Source: Pseudobacter sp. (GTDB taxonomy: Bacteria; Bacteroidota; Bacteroidia; Chitinophagales; Chitinophagaceae). From it: a DNA stretch of 64,000 nucleotides. Below, piece by piece: positions 28,550-36,258 of the stretch. A program made the position numbers and the translations under genes. The notes beneath the pieces are model-generated. The model did no database searches. It had not been told where the DNA came from and saw only the letters and a list, made by a program, of their open reading frames with translations. Position 1 is the stretch's first letter, and every line of letters begins with the position of its first letter. The stretch covers positions 1 to 64,000 of the forward strand of contig JAFIGX010000015.1 in assembly GCA_017849455.1 (NCBI GenBank), read 5' to 3'.

Positions 28550-30880
28550 ATGGAAGGGAAGTTGACATACAAATTAATCAGCGAAATCGGTGTTAAAGAG
28601 AAGTACATCCGCAAGAATCATTACAATACCTTAAAGGTTTGGTGGGCTAGACGGCCCCTTACCACCGTTCGTTCCCTTTTGATAAAAGAGCTATTAGGTA
28701 AGAATGGTCATAGTCAGGAGCTAGTTGATATTAGTTTATTTTCTGAAATTAACCCACATAGCCACTCGATTAATTTGTTTAAGAAGAAATATAATACTGA
28801 AAGGATAACCCTTTTGGACGTTTTTTCAGGAGGCGGTGCTATTCCTTTTGAAGCTGCGAGGCTAGGGTTAAATACTTATTCTGCGGAATTAAACCCTGTG
28901 GCTTCTTTATTGCAGGAGACTATCTTTAATTCTTTCGCTATAGAGAATTACAGCGGCAAATTAAAAAGAGTAGGGCACTCAATAGTCGATAAGGTCGAAA
29001 AGCGGATCGGGAAATATTTTTTGATAGGGGGAATAAGACCATACGTAATTTTCTGGTCTAAGGTAGCAAAATGCAAGGCCTGCAACCACGATTTGGATTT
29101 AAGACGACTTCAATATTTGAGTAAAAGAAAAAGTAAACCGGTTCGAATCGTTGAAGAAGAAAATAAATTAACATTGAAATCTGATTTGGAAGGTGACGAG
29201 CGATTAAGGAAGGAGTTCGTTTGCAGGAATTGCGGCGCTGAGAATTCTTTTAAGGATATCAAGGAATTTTGCAAAAAAGAGAAATTTCAATATTCTCCTT
29301 TCGCTTTTTGTTACTCTTCTAGCGGGAAGAAATATAAGTTAATTGATGAAAAGGAAAGGGAGATATTAAACGGTTATTCTAGTGAAATTTCAAAGGAGTT
29401 AGCATCTCTTTCTTCTCTGTATCCTGTTGGAGAAGTAAAATCAAAAAGTGGTGTAATTAATCCAACATTATATGATTTGAAAAAGCCCCATGATTTTTTT
29501 TCAGATCGACAACTGCTGGTTTTGCTTACTGTAATTGATGAAATAATAAAGGAATATTCCAATTTAAAAGAATCTTTAGGAGAATTTGAGGCCAAACAAA
29601 TTATCTTAGGGCTTACTAGTTTGATGGAGTTTCTAATTGACTGGAATAGTGTTTCTACTATGTGGATTTCCCAGAACGAGCAAACTGGTAGAAGCCTGGC
29701 GGGTCCCGGTGTTGGAATGAAGTGGGATTTTATTGAAATAAACCCATTTTCAAAAAATGGATCGAATTTAAAAGCCAAAATTGATCGGGTTTGTGAAACA
29801 TTTGGGGTTGTCAAATTGGGCAATTCAATAAATATTATCAAGGGGTCCTCTACACACCTTCCAATTAAAGACGATTCAATTGACATAATTTTGACTGATC
29901 CTCCATATTATGATTCGATTGATTATACAGGTCTGAGTGAATTTTTCAGACCTTGGTTTGAAGTATTAATCAAAAACACCTATTGCAAGGAAATAGACCT
30001 GAAAAATAAAGATGAGTTTGAAGCGATTGTTGAGTTATCAAAGAAGTCTTTAAAGGGACATGATCACTACCAGTCAATCATGACAGGTGTTTTGAAAGAG
30101 GTGAATCGTGTTCTGAAAATGGAGGGTTGCGCACTGATGCTTTACTCTCATAAGACGTTTGAAGGTTGGAAAGTTATTGCTGATTCCTTTTTAAGCTCCA
30201 AGCTATATGTGCACAGTTGCATTCCGATAGAAATGGAAAGAATAGCCCGCCCCAGAGCTATGGCATATGATGCTTTAAATGGAGTCATTACATTTCGACT
30301 GACAAAAGTTGAAAGGGATATCGAGTCAGTGGAAAAAGATATTTCAAGATTAAAGGATTTGTTGTCAATTGGTGAAATCCTAGATAGCCAAATCGTTATA
30401 TACTTGGCTGCGCTCGCTGTTAAGCAAGTTTCCTTGACGGGTAAGCCATATGAATTGGCTTATGATGAGATTATAACTTTGTATGAAAAAAGAAGACTCG
30501 AACATTGGATCAATGGTCGTATGGATTTGATTACCAAGTCTTATCTTGAGGCTAAGTTAAAGGGATCTCTAAATGGTCTCGAAAATACCTATTTTGAAAT
30601 ACTCAAAGAGAATGATTTAATCCTTGATACTCGCTTAAAATCAATGGATGAAATTAGTTTAGGAGTCAAAACGCAGAATACGATTTTGGAAAGTGCAGTA
30701 TTAATTTATAATGATTTTAAGTATAACAGCAAAACAAAGATTTCATTTAAACCGGCGGAAAAGGAAAGTCTTATAGCGTTTTACTCAATTCTTAGCGGAT
30801 TTCAGTTAAATACTGTTTCAAACAGGAGTAGCAGTAACGAAACGAAAGTGGCTCGCCTCGTCCTGTCTAAAGCGAATTAA
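28550..30880 (+). CDS. DNA adenine/cytosine-N4 methyltransferase, DUF1156/COG1743 type
   Basis: A 776-residue methyltransferase. The N terminus (RKNHYNTLKVWWARRPLTTV) is the DUF1156 signature. The SAM-binding motif I is D90-VFSGGG (DVFSGGGAIPFEAARLGL), zinc-ribbon cysteines appear at CKACNH and CRNCGAE, and the catalytic motif IV is D450-PPY (LTDPPYYDSIDYTGLSEFF). The remaining roughly 200 residues are helical and may act in target recognition. It would protect host DNA by N6-adenine or N4-cytosine methylation. It converges on a HindIII-like nuclease gene with a 4-nt tail overlap, so the pair reads as a restriction-modification system. The gene is clearly more AT-rich than the chromosome around it. 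Confidence 0.88.
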   Translation: MEGKLTYKLISEIGVKEKYIRKNHYNTLKVWWARRPLTTVRSLLIKELLGKNGHSQELVDISLFSEINPHSHSINLFKKKYNTERITLLDVFSGGGAIPFEAARLGLNTYSAELNPVASLLQETIFNSFAIENYSGKLKRVGHSIVDKVEKRIGKYFLIGGIRPYVIFWSKVAKCKACNHDLDLRRLQYLSKRKSKPVRIVEEENKLTLKSDLEGDERLRKEFVCRNCGAENSFKDIKEFCKKEKFQYSPFAFCYSSSGKKYKLIDEKEREILNGYSSEISKELASLSSLYPVGEVKSKSGVINPTLYDLKKPHDFFSDRQLLVLLTVIDEIIKEYSNLKESLGEFEAKQIILGLTSLMEFLIDWNSVSTMWISQNEQTGRSLAGPGVGMKWDFIEINPFSKNGSNLKAKIDRVCETFGVVKLGNSINIIKGSSTHLPIKDDSIDIILTDPPYYDSIDYTGLSEFFRPWFEVLIKNTYCKEIDLKNKDEFEAIVELSKKSLKGHDHYQSIMTGVLKEVNRVLKMEGCALMLYSHKTFEGWKVIADSFLSSKLYVHSCIPIEMERIARPRAMAYDALNGVITFRLTKVERDIESVEKDISRLKDLLSIGEILDSQIVIYLAALAVKQVSLTGKPYELAYDEIITLYEKRRLEHWINGRMDLITKSYLEAKLKGSLNGLENTYFEILKENDLILDTRLKSMDEISLGVKTQNTILESAVLIYNDFKYNSKTKISFKPAEKESLIAFYSILSGFQLNTVSNRSSSNETKVARLVLSKAN

Positions 30881-31887
30881 TGGCGTCTAAATTTCTTTAT
30901 ATTTTCAAGCTGTTTAATTATTTGACCACATTCATTTTCAAATTTTGAATCTACGAGAACGCCTCTTAGTTTGTCCACTTCGATTGCTTCTATTTCAATC
31001 TTAATTCTTTTTTTTGAATGTTCAAGATGTGAAGTGATCCTGTTAATTGTATGCGTTACTTTTTCTTTGGCGATTTCTGCATATAATTTTATGTACTCAA
31101 AAAAGTCATCTCGATTTTTTTCAAATAGAAACTTTATTATTGTGTCAAAATATGTGTGTTGGTCTTTTGAAGGAGTTGGAAATAACTTGGGATAATTTTC
31201 GAGTAAGTCGATGAGGTTATTGTGATTATAAGCGCGCAGTAAGAAGTAAGCCAAATATTCGTAAAATATTATTACAATTGGCTTGTGTTTATCGGTGGCA
31301 TATAAATAAGCATCACTAGATCCCTTCCAGCGATGCATTGAAGGGAAGGTTATCAGCCCGCCGATGGCGGTATATTTGCCATATTGTACATGGGGCTCGT
31401 TGACATGCCACCAGTCTTGCCACTTTTCATAGTCGGCTTTTTTAATAGTATCTTTTACATTGGGGGCCGCTTGACTTCTTCCTAGGCGATAGCTTTTGGC
31501 ATCACATACAATGACTGTATTTTCGATTTGTATTGTTACATCTTCCTTACTTGCCTTCTGTTTTTGCACGTAAGAGTCCTTAAACCCGATTCTTCTGGCC
31601 CATTCGCAGACTACTATTTCTATTAATTTTGAATATAACGTTTCCTGGGACGAATCGTGCTCATAGAATTCGGGAATATAGCCGGAATGGCAAAGCAGGA
31701 ATGCAAAATCATTAGTCGTAAACTTACTGATAATGTTTGCGAAGTCGGAAGCAACCTTGTCAGTGTCTGGGGGATTTGACCAATCTTTTACACTTGCTTC
31801 AATATGGCTCTCGATTAAATCATAATAATACTCTCGTTGTTCCTTTGTAAAGTCTGTTCCAAAAAAACGCTTAAGGTTCTCTATCAT
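30877..31887 (-). CDS. HindIII-family type II restriction endonuclease
   Basis: A 336-residue protein. The segment ETLYSKLIEIVVCEWARRIG followed by VCDAKSYRLGRSQ parallels HindIII (KLFSKAGDIV..., ADAKSFRLSR). D129-x-K131 would be the metal-binding Asp and catalytic Lys of the PD-(D/E)xK fold, with acidic residues upstream at E115 and D116. The C-terminal third is helical and charged, as in HindIII. It ends 4 nt inside the methyltransferase gene on the opposite strand. An Xre gene lies upstream on the same strand, 58 nt away. The target site need not be AAGCTT. Confidence 0.82.
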   Translation of the reverse strand: MIENLKRFFGTDFTKEQREYYYDLIESHIEASVKDWSNPPDTDKVASDFANIISKFTTNDFAFLLCHSGYIPEFYEHDSSQETLYSKLIEIVVCEWARRIGFKDSYVQKQKASKEDVTIQIENTVIVCDAKSYRLGRSQAAPNVKDTIKKADYEKWQDWWHVNEPHVQYGKYTAIGGLITFPSMHRWKGSSDAYLYATDKHKPIVIIFYEYLAYFLLRAYNHNNLIDLLENYPKLFPTPSKDQHTYFDTIIKFLFEKNRDDFFEYIKLYAEIAKEKVTHTINRITSHLEHSKKRIKIEIEAIEVDKLRGVLVDSKFENECGQIIKQLENIKKFRRH

Positions 31888-31945
31888 GCATTATATATTG
31901 TTCGACTATGAATGTTGACTCGTGATAATTAATCGATCCCTCGAA

Positions 31946-32206
31946 TCATTTAAAGAAAATACCAGGTTCAATGTTTAGACCGTAAGCAACTTTAAGAAAG
32001 CTACTTAATAACATATCACCGCCGCTTTCATACCTGGCCAAAGCACTTCTTGAAATGTTGATTTCATAGGCAAAATCTTCCAAACTGCTTCTTTCCTGGC
32101 GTACTTCTTTTATGAGCTTCCCGACCTTCTTAAGGATTTTTTCTACGTCGGCGGCCGACAACTCTTTTGCAACGGGATGCTTTTCAGTTCTTTTCTTCGT
32201 TCGCAT
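31946..32206 (-). CDS. Xre-family helix-turn-helix controller protein
   Basis: An 86-residue DNA-binding protein beginning MRTKKRTEKHPVAKELSAAD. The helix-turn-helix is LEDFAYEINISRSALARYES, in a Cro/C1 fold of about 60 residues. A longer frame runs to 32269, but the ATG at 32206 gives the usual small size of restriction-modification controller proteins. It is upstream of the restriction gene on the same strand, the usual place for a C protein that delays nuclease expression. Confidence 0.85.
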   Translation of the reverse strand: MRTKKRTEKHPVAKELSAADVEKILKKVGKLIKEVRQERSSLEDFAYEINISRSALARYESGGDMLLSSFLKVAYGLNIEPGIFFK

Positions 32207-32296
32207 ACATAAAGTAACCCAATCCATCCCATACTTAAAACCCCTTATATAGAATCTTAAAATAAACATCCTTTAAAAGGGACTGTTTTAATTATA

Positions 32297-32308
32297 TTTT
32301 CTTACTTT
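32297..32308 (+). promoter_or_regulatory. Putative promoter element upstream of the long hairpin
   Basis: TTTTCTTACTTT, the same word as in front of the methyltransferase gene, with TACTTTA fitting the Bacteroidota -7 pattern TAnnTTTG loosely. If active, it would give the gene at 32597 a leader of nearly 290 nt containing the long hairpin. Confidence 0.3.
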
Positions 32309-32374
32309 AGAGGAAGAAAGATATTTTGCGATCCTTCTGTTGTGAAGGCATTGAAGGGATTCGCTTGGAGTCTT

Positions 32375-32483
32375 GTTAACGAAACGTAGGAAATTTCAGA
32401 GCACAAGGCGATAAGTGAAGAGCCATACGTCTACGGGCGTAGGCTCACTTATTCGTGCTCGGGCTTCCTACGGCCTCGTTAAC
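32375..32483. ncRNA. 109-nt long imperfect hairpin (structured non-coding element)
   Basis: Five blocks pair symmetrically from the ends inward: GTTAACGA with TCGTTAAC, CGTAGGAA with TTCCTACG, GAGCAC with GTGCTC, ATAAGTG with CACTTAT, then AGCC-a-TACG with CGTA-GGCT around an 8-nt loop. That is more than 35 base pairs with short internal loops, and no reading frame runs through it. A small hairpin, CCTTC-loop-GAAGG, precedes it at about 32335-32350. It could be a structured RNA, a transfer or recombination site folded as single-stranded DNA, or a regulator. No known family fits. The strand is undetermined. Confidence 0.6.
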
Positions 32484-32596
32484 GGTAAGTTGAGACCTGC
32501 GCCTATTTTATTGCGCTCTCCCACCTCACATAGACTCCCCATTCGTCAAGGCTCTGTATGGTAATTCACTTTCGTGAACATTTAAACTATTATGCC

Positions 32597-33184
32597 ATGT
32601 CGATCCCGGTTTCCAGCCAACCCGGCAAGGGGGAGGGGTTGGCCCGCTACATCCCCAAATTGCTAAGCTCCGATGAGGTAGGACAACCTGAAACAGTCCT
32701 CGTCAAGTTCTGCGAAGATAACTACTTGGACAGGATGAAAACTATCTTTTGGGAGGTGGTCTCTGTTGCCGCTTCCGTAGATTACGACTATTGGGATGAG
32801 TTCACGCCCCGCGAAATGCTGGCATTTCATTACAAGGTTGATTTTGTCTTGGAGGCTGCGTTTGTATTGTCTGGGAGATATGAAGAATCCAAGAAGCATC
32901 GAAAGCGTGGCGTGGTGGACATAGGTAACCTCCCGAAAAGGCTTAATGACGATCAGATTGACCACCCCGAGACGGTGGTCGCAGGCCTATTCGATGCCTA
33001 TTCTTTGGAGGACATTCGGGCTATCATGCACGAAATTGTCATCCAGGCCGTATGCTCCGACAACTTGGGAACGGTCAACCTGACCCGCAGGGATATGGTT
33101 TGGTTTTGTGAACAGATCGAGATGCTTTTAAAGGCTCTTTATTTGCTGAATACGCACCTTGCTTCCGGGACAACTAATACCTGA
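32597..33184 (+). CDS. Island-encoded protein with an internal duplication
   Basis: A 195-residue acidic helical protein starting MSIPVSSQPGKGEGLARYIP. Two halves resemble each other: HPETVVAGLFDAYSLEDIRA in the second half mirrors QPETVLVKFCEDNYLDRMKT in the first, and the following helices FTPREMLAFHYKVDFVLEAA and LTRRDMVWFCEQIEMLLKAL also align. No enzyme motif is present. An in-frame ATG at 32558 is possible, but the 32597 start directly begins the more regular sequence. It is followed 5 nt later by the next island gene, so they are an operon. Confidence 0.7.
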   Translation: MSIPVSSQPGKGEGLARYIPKLLSSDEVGQPETVLVKFCEDNYLDRMKTIFWEVVSVAASVDYDYWDEFTPREMLAFHYKVDFVLEAAFVLSGRYEESKKHRKRGVVDIGNLPKRLNDDQIDHPETVVAGLFDAYSLEDIRAIMHEIVIQAVCSDNLGTVNLTRRDMVWFCEQIEMLLKALYLLNTHLASGTTNT

Positions 33185-33189
33185 TTTTT

Positions 33190-33717
33190 ATGAGTGAAAT
33201 CGAAAATGGTGCCGGCCAATCTGACAGCCGGAAGGGGTTCGACGAGGAGGAGTGGATCAGGCTTTTGTTCCTCGTAAGCGACCTTCAGGAATGGATCGAT
33301 GACATAGAAAAACGGATGTTCCTAGCCGTCCCGGTTGGCGGTAAAAAGAAATTATTCCGGAAGGACTTTTATCTCACGGCCAAGTCCTTTGCCCATATCA
33401 TCGAGCGGCATTACCATAAGGTTGCCCGGCACCCGGAGGCTGGGAAATTTACCGTTCCGGTTCCCCACCTGATCGACCTCCTGAAACAGACGCGCCATAT
33501 CCCGACAATACCCATTCCTGGCAGGGATGGGGTGTACCGAGTTGCTGATATTGGGAAGATTATTGGGTACGACCGGGCGGGGAGAAACACGTCCTTCGTG
33601 ACCTTGATCAGTCACCCGGAAGGCCGGATTGAAACCGCGTTTCCCGGAATTATGGAGCTGCGGCAGCCCAATATTCCGGCCGGTGAACAGGAGGCCGATA
33701 CGAAGACGATTATATGA
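33190..33717 (+). CDS. Island protein, possibly a BECR-fold (PBECR-like) nuclease
   Basis: A 175-residue protein. The centre reads KDFYLTAKSFAHIIERHYHK, followed by PVPHLIDLLKQTR, and the C terminus has SFVTLISHPEGRIETAFPG. This order (strand, H-x-x-x-RH, helix, final strand with a T-x-F-P end) resembles phage Barnase-EndoU-ColicinE5-RelE-like (PBECR) domains. That is a by-eye comparison and could be wrong. It is cotranscribed with the upstream gene at 5-nt spacing, and its stop overlaps the next possible ATG (ATGA). Confidence 0.6.
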   Translation: MSEIENGAGQSDSRKGFDEEEWIRLLFLVSDLQEWIDDIEKRMFLAVPVGGKKKLFRKDFYLTAKSFAHIIERHYHKVARHPEAGKFTVPVPHLIDLLKQTRHIPTIPIPGRDGVYRVADIGKIIGYDRAGRNTSFVTLISHPEGRIETAFPGIMELRQPNIPAGEQEADTKTII

Positions 33718-34076
33718 AGAATTCTTGGTTTCTGGGGGAGAGGAATTTCCTTTCGTGGCACATTCTAAAGTCCACCTCATCGACATCGGCGAACGTTGGC
33801 AAGGGAGACCGGAGAATAAGAAGATTGTTTCAGGGAAAAATATATGGCCCCTCGCAAGTGTTAAAGAATCTGTTAAGTCGCCTGCTTTGCTGCGACCGGC
33901 CAGATGTACCAAAATGGCACGGCCAGTTGGAATCTGATTCCCTGGCCTCCGAAGTCGGCGGGAAAGGGGAGAAGATAGATTTTCCAAAGATAGAAAATGG
34001 CGCTGGCCAAAAAGAAAAAAGGCACCTCGTTGGAAGTGCCTCGCCGTGCTACGTAATGCCCATGAAAAGTTACTGA
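33714..34076 (+). CDS. Possible small island protein (doubtful)
   Basis: A 120-codon frame whose ATG overlaps the stop of the preceding gene. It is Ser, Arg and Lys rich with no clear fold. Near its end it contains IENGAGQ, also found at residues 4-10 of the preceding gene product. Its last codons run through a terminator of the opposite strand (34013-34040) and overlap the excisionase-like pseudogene by 7 nt. The coupling argues for it and the overlaps argue against it. Confidence 0.25.
   Translation: MKNSWFLGERNFLSWHILKSTSSTSANVGKGDRRIRRLFQGKIYGPSQVLKNLLSRLLCCDRPDVPKWHGQLESDSLASEVGGKGEKIDFPKIENGAGQKEKRHLVGSASPCYVMPMKSY
34013..34040 (-). terminator. Terminator after the excisionase-like pseudogene
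   Basis: Read on the minus strand, GGCAC...GTGCC closes a hairpin followed by a run of six T and then a T-rich stretch. It lies 30 nt beyond the stop at 34070. Confidence 0.7.
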
Positions 34077-34417
34077 TTCGTTGCGCCGGAATGCAAGATA
34101 TCCTGGATCTTATCGTAGTCGAAGTAATGGACGCCGCCCATTTTGGTATAGGGGATCGCACCCTTTGCCTTCAATCGCTGCAATGTTCCTGGCGAGATTT
34201 TCAGTAGCTTCCTAACCTCATGAGCCTTCAATCATTTTTTCGGGGTTATGTGCAGATGCTTCTTAATGACCTCTTCGAGGTCGATGACCATCCGTTGGCG
34301 GAACCTTTCCAAATCCTGGCCGGTGATCAACTGATGCGGATGGATCCACGTCGGGGATACCGGCGGCTCCTGTTGTTGCCTCGTTCGTTCCATATTACCT
34401 CCTTCTCCTTCACTCAT
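34070..34417 (-). pseudogene. Excisionase-like HTH protein broken by an in-frame TGA
   Basis: The frame runs from the ATG at 34417 through GQDLERFRQRMVIDLEEVIK and HITPKK to a TGA at 34232-34234, then continues in the same frame for another 53 codons (LKAHEVRKLLKISPGTLQRL and KMGGVHYFDYDKIQDIL) to TAA at 34070. The second part is the MerR/HTH_17-type DNA-binding domain of Bacteroidota element excisionase-like proteins. Relatives carry Trp between KK and LK, so TGG to TGA is the likely lesion. Without read-through the HTH domain is not made from the normal start. A TTG right after the TGA could restart the domain alone. It is adjacent to the integrase gene. Confidence 0.75.
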
Positions 34418-34453
34418 ATTCCTAATGGAAAACCCAAACCGATGGGTTCTTTA

Positions 34454-35755
34454 TCACCTTAAATTTACTCCGCTGCTGCTGGAATCAGCCGAAATATCCC
34501 CTTCAGATTTTGAAAAATTGGAAGTTTTTTGCGTGCCTGCTGCCAGCTTCTCTTTCAGCGTTGCCATGTTCTGGCTGATCTTTTTCCGCGTCACTTTGGC
34601 ATAGTGCTGCGTCGTTTTTATCGACCGGTGACCGAGCATTTTGCTAACCGTTTCGATAGGGACATCGTTTTCCAAGGTGACCGTGGTAGCGAACGTATGC
34701 CGGGCCGTGTGGGTAGTCAGTTCCTTATTGATCCCACAGATGGCGGCAATCTCTTTCAGGTAGCCATTGAACCGCTGGTTGCTGCGGACCGGCAAGAGTT
34801 TTCCGTGAGCCGAACAAAAGGGGTGGTCTCGATACTTGTTTATAATCTCCAAGGGTATCGGCAGAAGCGGTACACATTCCGTTTGATCCGTCTTCTGCCG
34901 GTCTTTGGTAATCCATTTCTGGCCATCGATGCCGATGAAAATATTCTCCGGCCCTAACCCGAAAGCATCTTCATACGCATAGCCGGTATAGCACATGAAG
35001 GCATAGCAATCCCTGGCTTCGGCCAGCCGGCCGACCGGAATCTCTTTTGCGACCAGGGCGTTCAATTCAACCATCTCCAGGCGGACGGGTTCTTTATTGT
35101 CAAAAGAAAGCCGGTAACCCGACGTCGGGTCGATGGCCAACCAACCCATCTCCACGGCCAATTTTAATATGGTCTTGGTCTGGAGCAGGTACTTCATGAC
35201 GGTATTGTTCTGCAAATGCTCAACCGTGAAAAGGTAATGTTCGAAATCGTGGATGAAAGAACGTTTCACATCTTCCAGGTACAGGTCGGATACTTTATAA
35301 TGATACTTCAAAAATGCCTTTACCTTGTCAAACGTGTAGGCGTATTTGTCACGGGTTGCGGGCGCTTTGTGACCGGCTTTCATCTTCTCGGTGATCCTTT
35401 TGATATGTGTTTCAAACGCTGTGCATAAGGAATGCCGTTCGGGTCGCAGACCCAGGTATTCGTTTTTCAATATCTCGGCGGATACCGTTTTCCCCAGGGC
35501 GATCAGGCGGCTTTCGTGCATCCGTAGGGTGCCTTTGATGGTTTCGAGGTGGGCATTGAGGGATTTGGCCTGCTCTGAATTCCCTTTCACTCGTTGGGCT
35601 TTGGCGTCCCAGAGGGCAGGAGGGATTTCCCGGTTGGTGCGGATCTCGGCTCTTTCGCCGTTGACGGAGATGCGGACTGATAGAGGGGCCTTGCCGTCTT
35701 TCTGGCGATACTTGACTTGCCAGATGAGGATCGAGAAGGTGTGCTTCGTGCTCAT
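34454..35755 (-). CDS. Tyrosine recombinase/integrase
   Basis: A 433-residue site-specific integrase of the Bacteroidota mobile-element type. The N-terminal arm-binding domain starts MSTKHTFSILIWQVKYRQKD. The SAM-like core-binding domain follows (about 105-210). The catalytic domain ends with HTARHTFATTVTLE (H-x-x-R) and LGHRSIKTTQHYAKV with the nucleophilic Tyr. The usual first catalytic Arg position reads CYTGYAYED and lacks Arg. A longer frame reaches 35977, but the ATG at 35755 starts the conserved N terminus. It presumably moved the island. No att sites could be identified with confidence. Confidence 0.92.
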   Translation of the reverse strand: MSTKHTFSILIWQVKYRQKDGKAPLSVRISVNGERAEIRTNREIPPALWDAKAQRVKGNSEQAKSLNAHLETIKGTLRMHESRLIALGKTVSAEILKNEYLGLRPERHSLCTAFETHIKRITEKMKAGHKAPATRDKYAYTFDKVKAFLKYHYKVSDLYLEDVKRSFIHDFEHYLFTVEHLQNNTVMKYLLQTKTILKLAVEMGWLAIDPTSGYRLSFDNKEPVRLEMVELNALVAKEIPVGRLAEARDCYAFMCYTGYAYEDAFGLGPENIFIGIDGQKWITKDRQKTDQTECVPLLPIPLEIINKYRDHPFCSAHGKLLPVRSNQRFNGYLKEIAAICGINKELTTHTARHTFATTVTLENDVPIETVSKMLGHRSIKTTQHYAKVTRKKISQNMATLKEKLAAGTQKTSNFSKSEGDISADSSSSGVNLR

Positions 35756-35773
35756 ACGATTCAATTTTTTGTT

Positions 35774-35907
35774 AACCGAATGGGTTGTTTTGAAGCTCTT
35801 TTCCCAGGAAGAAATCAGGCTCGGCCAAACCGCTGAAACCGCGGCCAACAGCGGGTTCCAGGACCATTCGGTTATCAAAATTCTGGCGACTAAACTGATA
35901 ACCGAAT
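35774..35907. promoter_or_regulatory. Cluster of AACCGAAT inverted and direct repeats upstream of the integrase
   Basis: AACCGAATGG at 35774-35783 is inverted as CCATTCGGTT at 35864-35873. A perfect 12-bp inverted repeat, ATTCGGTTATCA at 35866-35877 and TGATAACCGAAT at 35896-35907, overlaps it. Further CCGAAT and CGGTTA words occur at about 35913 and 36049. These could be integrase arm-type sites, an operator, or part of the attachment region. Confidence 0.45.
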
Positions 35908-35961
35908 TGCGACCGAATACATAGACATGATTGATTGCGATTGGACATGCCCGAAAACCGA

Positions 35962-35995
35962 AAACCCGCGTCAGCATTGCATCTGAAGCGGGTTT
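35962..35995 (-). terminator. Hairpin at the probable right edge of the island
   Basis: AAACCCGC-g-TCAG pairs with CTGA-a-GCGGGTTT around 8 nt. Read on the minus strand it is followed by TTTTCGGTTTTC, so it would stop transcription entering the integrase gene from the right. No gene reaches it from that side in this window. Confidence 0.5.
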
Positions 35996-35999
35996 AAAC

Positions 36000-36258
36000 G
36001 ACTTTGTCTGAGTGACTTGCGGACCGGATAGGAGAGTGTCTTTTTTTTCGGTTAATCAGTACTGTTATATATTGATTTTCGTCAAATGCCCATCAATGTG
36101 CATTCCTTCCCCTTAGTAAAAGCCGGCGGGCTGTTCGTAACCAGGTTTCGAAGAAAATATATAAAATTTTGATATAGCACAAATAATTGAAAATTAGGTT
36201 GAAAACATTGGTATAGTAAGTAAGGATACATTTAATTTTACCACAATCCATTATCACC
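36000..36258. other. Gene-free stretch between island and surface-protein cluster
   Basis: AT-rich, with no gene on either strand. It probably contains the island's right end and the promoter for the surface-protein operon. I found no direct repeat shared with the 26.6-26.7 kb boundary by eye. Confidence 0.5.

Noticed and set aside
32375..32483. Integron attC site
   Set aside because: The terminal sequences GTTAACGA/TCGTTAAC do not fit the RYYYAAC/GTTRRRY core sites, and no integron integrase is present.
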